Below, one piece after another: positions 61,391 through 64,000 of a stretch of DNA of 64,000 nucleotides; position 1 is the stretch's first letter; every line of letters begins with the position of its first letter. The notes beneath the pieces were generated by a model. The model saw only the letters and a list, made by a program, of their open reading frames with translations, did not search any database and was not told the origin of the DNA. Position numbers and translations under genes: made by a program. The stretch covers positions 496,001-560,000 of the forward strand of contig NZ_CP096276.1 of assembly GCF_024662235.1 (NCBI RefSeq). Reading direction: 5' to 3'. The stretch comes from Pimelobacter simplex (GTDB lineage Bacteria > Actinomycetota > Actinomycetes > Propionibacteriales > Nocardioidaceae).

Positions 61391-62812
61391 AGTGGAGTCC
61401 AGCAGAGTGGTGTACGACGGACCTGAGTGAGCGCGTGCCTCCAACGTAGGCGCGGCCACCGGGTGGATCCTTCGAGTGATCTGCGAAAACCGACTCGAAG
61501 AAGGACCACGACGATGACCGCTGGACCCAGTATCGACCCTGCACAGTTCCTGAACGAGCAGCTGTCCCAGGCCAGTCCTGATCTGATGCGGGACCTGCTC
61601 ACCACGTTCGTCAATGCGCTGCTCTCGGCGCAGGCCGACGCGGTGTGCGGCGCCGGCTACGGCGAACGCAGCATGGAGCGCGTCAACTCCCGCAACGGCT
61701 ACCGGCACCGCGACCTCGACACCCGCGTCGGCACTCTGGACGTCGCGGTTCCCAAGCTGCGCACCGGTTCGCTGTACCCCGAGTGGCTGCTGGAGCGCCG
61801 CAAGCGAGCAGAGCGGGCACTGACCAGTGTGGTCGCGACCTGTTACCTGCTCGGCGTCTCGACGCGGCGGATGGACAAGCTGGTGCAGACCCTCGGCATC
61901 ACCGGCCTGTCCAAGAGCCAGGTCTCGGTGATGGCCAAGGAACTCGACGAGCACGTCGAGCAGTTCCGCACCCGACGGCTGGAGGAGGCCGGGCCGTTCA
62001 CCTTCGTGGCCGCCGACGCGTTGGTGCTCAAGGTCCGCGAAGGTGGCCGGGTGGTGCCGGTCCACGTGCTGGTCGCCACCGGCGTCAACGCCGACGGGCA
62101 CCGCGAGATCCTCGGCGTGCAGGTCACCAGCAGCGAGGACGGCGCCGGGTGGCTGGCCTTCTGGAGGGATCTGACCGCCCGCGGCCTGGCCGGGGTCAAG
62201 CTCGTCACCAGCGACGCCCACGCCGGGCTGGTGGCCGCGATCGGCGCCACGTTGCCCGGCGCCTCGTGGCAGCGCTGCCGAACCCACTACGCGGCGAACC
62301 TGATGTCGGCGACGCCGAAGTCCTCGTGGGGCTGGGTCAAGGCGCTGCTGCACTCGATCTACGACCAGCCCGACGCCGACGCTGTCCACGCCCAGTTCGA
62401 CCGGGTCGTCGACGCCCTGGCCGAGAAGCTCCCCAAGGTGGCCGAGCATCTGGAGGACGCTCGTGCCGACATCCTCGCCTTCACCGCGTTCCCGAAGGAG
62501 ATCTGGCGCCAGATCTGGTCCAACAACCCCAACGAGCGCCTCAACCGCGAGATCCGCAGGCGAACCGACGTGGTCGGGATCTTTCCCGACCGGGCCAGCA
62601 TCATCCGGCTCGTCGGCGCCGTCCTGGCCGAGCAGCACGACGAGTGGGCCGAAGGCCGCCGCTACCTCGGACTCGACGTCCTCGCCCGCGCCCAGGCCGT
62701 CGACACCTGCGTCGTCGAGGAGGTGACCGAACCCGAACTCCAGGCCCTCACAGCCTGACCGACACGCCCAACCGAGGGATCAACCTCGTACACCACCCCA
62801 GCGGACTTGACC
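61391..62812 (+). mobile_element. IS256-family element, copy C (1422 bp)
   Basis: Apparently identical to copies A and B. The 8-bp target duplication TACCGTCA lies at 61383-61390 and 62813-62820. It interrupts the fused carboxyltransferase gene after about 170 codons. Confidence 0.96.
61514..62758 (+). CDS. IS256-family transposase, copy C
   Basis: A 414-residue transposase identical in sequence to copies A and B, with DDE residues in VAADALVLKV, VTSDAHAGLV and NNPNERLNREI. Transcribed in the same direction as the interrupted host gene, so read-through expression is possible. Confidence 0.93.
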   Translation: MTAGPSIDPAQFLNEQLSQASPDLMRDLLTTFVNALLSAQADAVCGAGYGERSMERVNSRNGYRHRDLDTRVGTLDVAVPKLRTGSLYPEWLLERRKRAERALTSVVATCYLLGVSTRRMDKLVQTLGITGLSKSQVSVMAKELDEHVEQFRTRRLEEAGPFTFVAADALVLKVREGGRVVPVHVLVATGVNADGHREILGVQVTSSEDGAGWLAFWRDLTARGLAGVKLVTSDAHAGLVAAIGATLPGASWQRCRTHYAANLMSATPKSSWGWVKALLHSIYDQPDADAVHAQFDRVVDALAEKLPKVAEHLEDARADILAFTAFPKEIWRQIWSNNPNERLNREIRRRTDVVGIFPDRASIIRLVGAVLAEQHDEWAEGRRYLGLDVLARAQAVDTCVVEEVTEPELQALTA

Positions 62813-63809
62813 TACCGTCACCCTGGCGGAACCGCGCGCTTTGATCGGATTCCTCGGGCCGAAGGTCTATGCAGCGCTCAACGGAACTGAGTTCCCGAAG
62901 GGCGTTCAGTTGGCCGAGAATCTTCTAGAACACGGGATCGTCGACGCTGTAGTCCCATCGTGTGAGCTGAGGCCAACCGTCCTCCGGATCTTGGAGCACC
63001 TTGACGGCCCGCTTCCCAGCGCCGGCCAGGCCAGAAGTAGCGACCCAATAGCTAACGGACCGGATGCTTGGGAGTGCATTACCACGACCCGAAGCCCGGA
63101 CCGCCCTGGCCTCCGAGCCCTGCTCAACCGCTGCAGTTCGGCGTTCGTTCTCGGTGGTCCTGACCGCACTCTGGCGACAGACAGCACCCTTCTGGCCATT
63201 GCTAGAGTCGGCGGACATGCTTGTGTCGTCTTCGGGCACGACCGCGAAGCGCAACAGCAGGGTTACCCACCCGGACCAACGGCGCTGCGGCGCGCCCAGC
63301 GAGCCATGCAGCTCGCTCGCGATCTACGTCTGCCCTTGGTCACGGTCATCGACACCTCGGGCACCGAACTGTCAGTGGATGCCGAACAGCATGGCACTGC
63401 ACGAGAGATCGCGAATTGTCTCGCGGCGATGGCGACGCTCGATACGCCAACGGTCTCGGTCGTCCTTGGGCAGGGCTGCGGCGGCGGAGCACTGGCATTG
63501 TTGCCGGCCGATCGCACAGTTGCTGCTAACCACGGTTGGATTACACCCTTGCCGCCTGAGGGTGCCAGCGTGATCCTGCACGGTGACCCTGACCTCGCCC
63601 CCGCCGTTGCTCGTCAGCAGCGAATCACGGCGATGGACTTGTGTGACAACGGCATTGTCGATTGTCTGGTCGACGACTCCGGCAGCCAGGCGGAGTTCGT
63701 TGCGCGAACGCTCTCATCGATTGAGGACCAGATCCAGATTGTTAGCTCCATGGGGAGCGACGCCAGAAGAACCGCCCGCCGCCGTCGCTGGCGAATCGTC
63801 ACCCCCTAG
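62813..63809 (+). pseudogene. Fused AccD-AccA carboxyltransferase, 3' part (split by IS256 C)
   Basis: In phase with the 5' part it continues TLAEPRALIGFLGPKVYAAL and PKGVQLAENLLEHGIVDAVV (end of AccD). After a linker comes an AccA half: PTALRRAQRAMQLARDLRLP, VTVIDTSGTELSVDAEQHGT, VVLGQGCGGGALALLPADR and GWITPLPPEGASVIL. This is the biotin-dependent carboxyl transfer step to an acyl-CoA. Biotin carboxylase and biotin carrier genes are not in the window. The ATG at 62841 is unlikely to give a working protein. Confidence 0.9.
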
Positions 63810-64000
63810 GCACCGGCGAGCAGGCAAAGAGGACGGAGCCACCGTTGAGCAACCGGATCGGTCCGACGAGCCCAGCCGGCGCTCCGCCCAAGCGACGTGT
63901 GGCCTGAGCGCGCTCCCCGAGCCGCAACTCAAGCGCCCCGGCCCGTCGGCTACGGGGCTAGCCAACGCGAGCGGTGGGGCGGAGCCACAAAGTTGAAATG

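Noticed and set aside
21552..62820. Composite transposon bounded by identical IS256 copies A and C
   Set aside because: Each copy has its own matching 8-bp target duplication, so they inserted singly. Joint movement remains possible but has left no trace.
63845..63998. Possible gene start at the right window edge
   Set aside because: Frames after the carboxyltransferase stop are short and have no ribosome site; the region could hold a biotin carrier gene start but nothing visible supports it.

Overview
The window comes from a high-GC actinobacterium. The evidence is codon use, GTG/TTG starts, a SCO6880-type conjugation system, and LysM/BTAD and DUF2510 proteins. The gene set would fit a Nocardioides-like member of the Propionibacteriales, but the genus cannot be proven from the sequence alone. 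No rRNA, tRNA or CRISPR array was recognised. The whole window reads as an accessory region: a conjugative element or plasmid backbone on the left, a transposon graveyard in the middle and a catabolic island on the right.

1-18.1 kb is a compact plus-strand conjugation operon. It holds TadE-like pseudopilin genes, a LysM/BTAD membrane regulator, a small VirB2-like protein, a VirB6/TrbL-like channel protein, a SCO6880-type protein, a VirB4 ATPase, a nuclease-like/transglycosylase/CHAP fusion protein, and a VirD4 coupling protein. At 25.7-31.6 kb, on the minus strand, lies the matching giant MobF relaxase, fused to a helicase and a TOPRIM/primase-like domain. Between them (18.2-25.5 kb) is a cargo zone with a T5orf172 protein, a lipoprotein, a perfect inverted pair of DnaA boxes and a two-gene cassette with a HEPN RNase motif.

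32-47 kb contains recent insertion sequences (IS256, IS3 and IS21 types; the IS256 and IS21 copies keep target-site duplications) and many decayed pieces: a second MobF relaxase cut by the IS3, two frameshifted tyrosine recombinases, and IS21, IS3, IS110 and IS256 remnants. Embedded in it (32.8-36.7 kb) are a GntR regulator, a decayed ferredoxin reductase, a DUF1989 protein and an amidase.

47-63.8 kb is the catabolic island and the most interesting part. A cytosolic sulfite-oxidase-fold molybdenum enzyme (52.2 kb) is encoded next to a Rieske protein, a second Rieske ferredoxin and a FAD/2Fe-2S reductase. They are surrounded by most of a molybdenum-cofactor pathway (moaE-moaA-moaD, moeA, moaC, mog), a second GntR paralogue and an AmiS/UreI-type channel. 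A CaiB-type CoA-transferase and a fused AccD-AccA carboxyltransferase follow. Four copies of a GTGGCTAG motif, two of them the perfect palindrome GTGGCTAGGCCAC, lie in front of the GntR, moaEAD, Mo-enzyme and CoA-transferase units and suggest one regulon. The substrate is unknown; DUF1989, amidase and AmiS neighbours hint at a nitrogen-rich (amide, urea or guanidine-like) compound.

The island looks damaged. The carboxyltransferase gene is split by an IS256 copy whose removal would restore the frame exactly. A deletion has fused the start of a second DUF1989 gene to an N-truncated alcohol dehydrogenase. Three apparently identical 1422-bp IS256 copies, each with its own 8-bp target duplication, show recent independent transposition.
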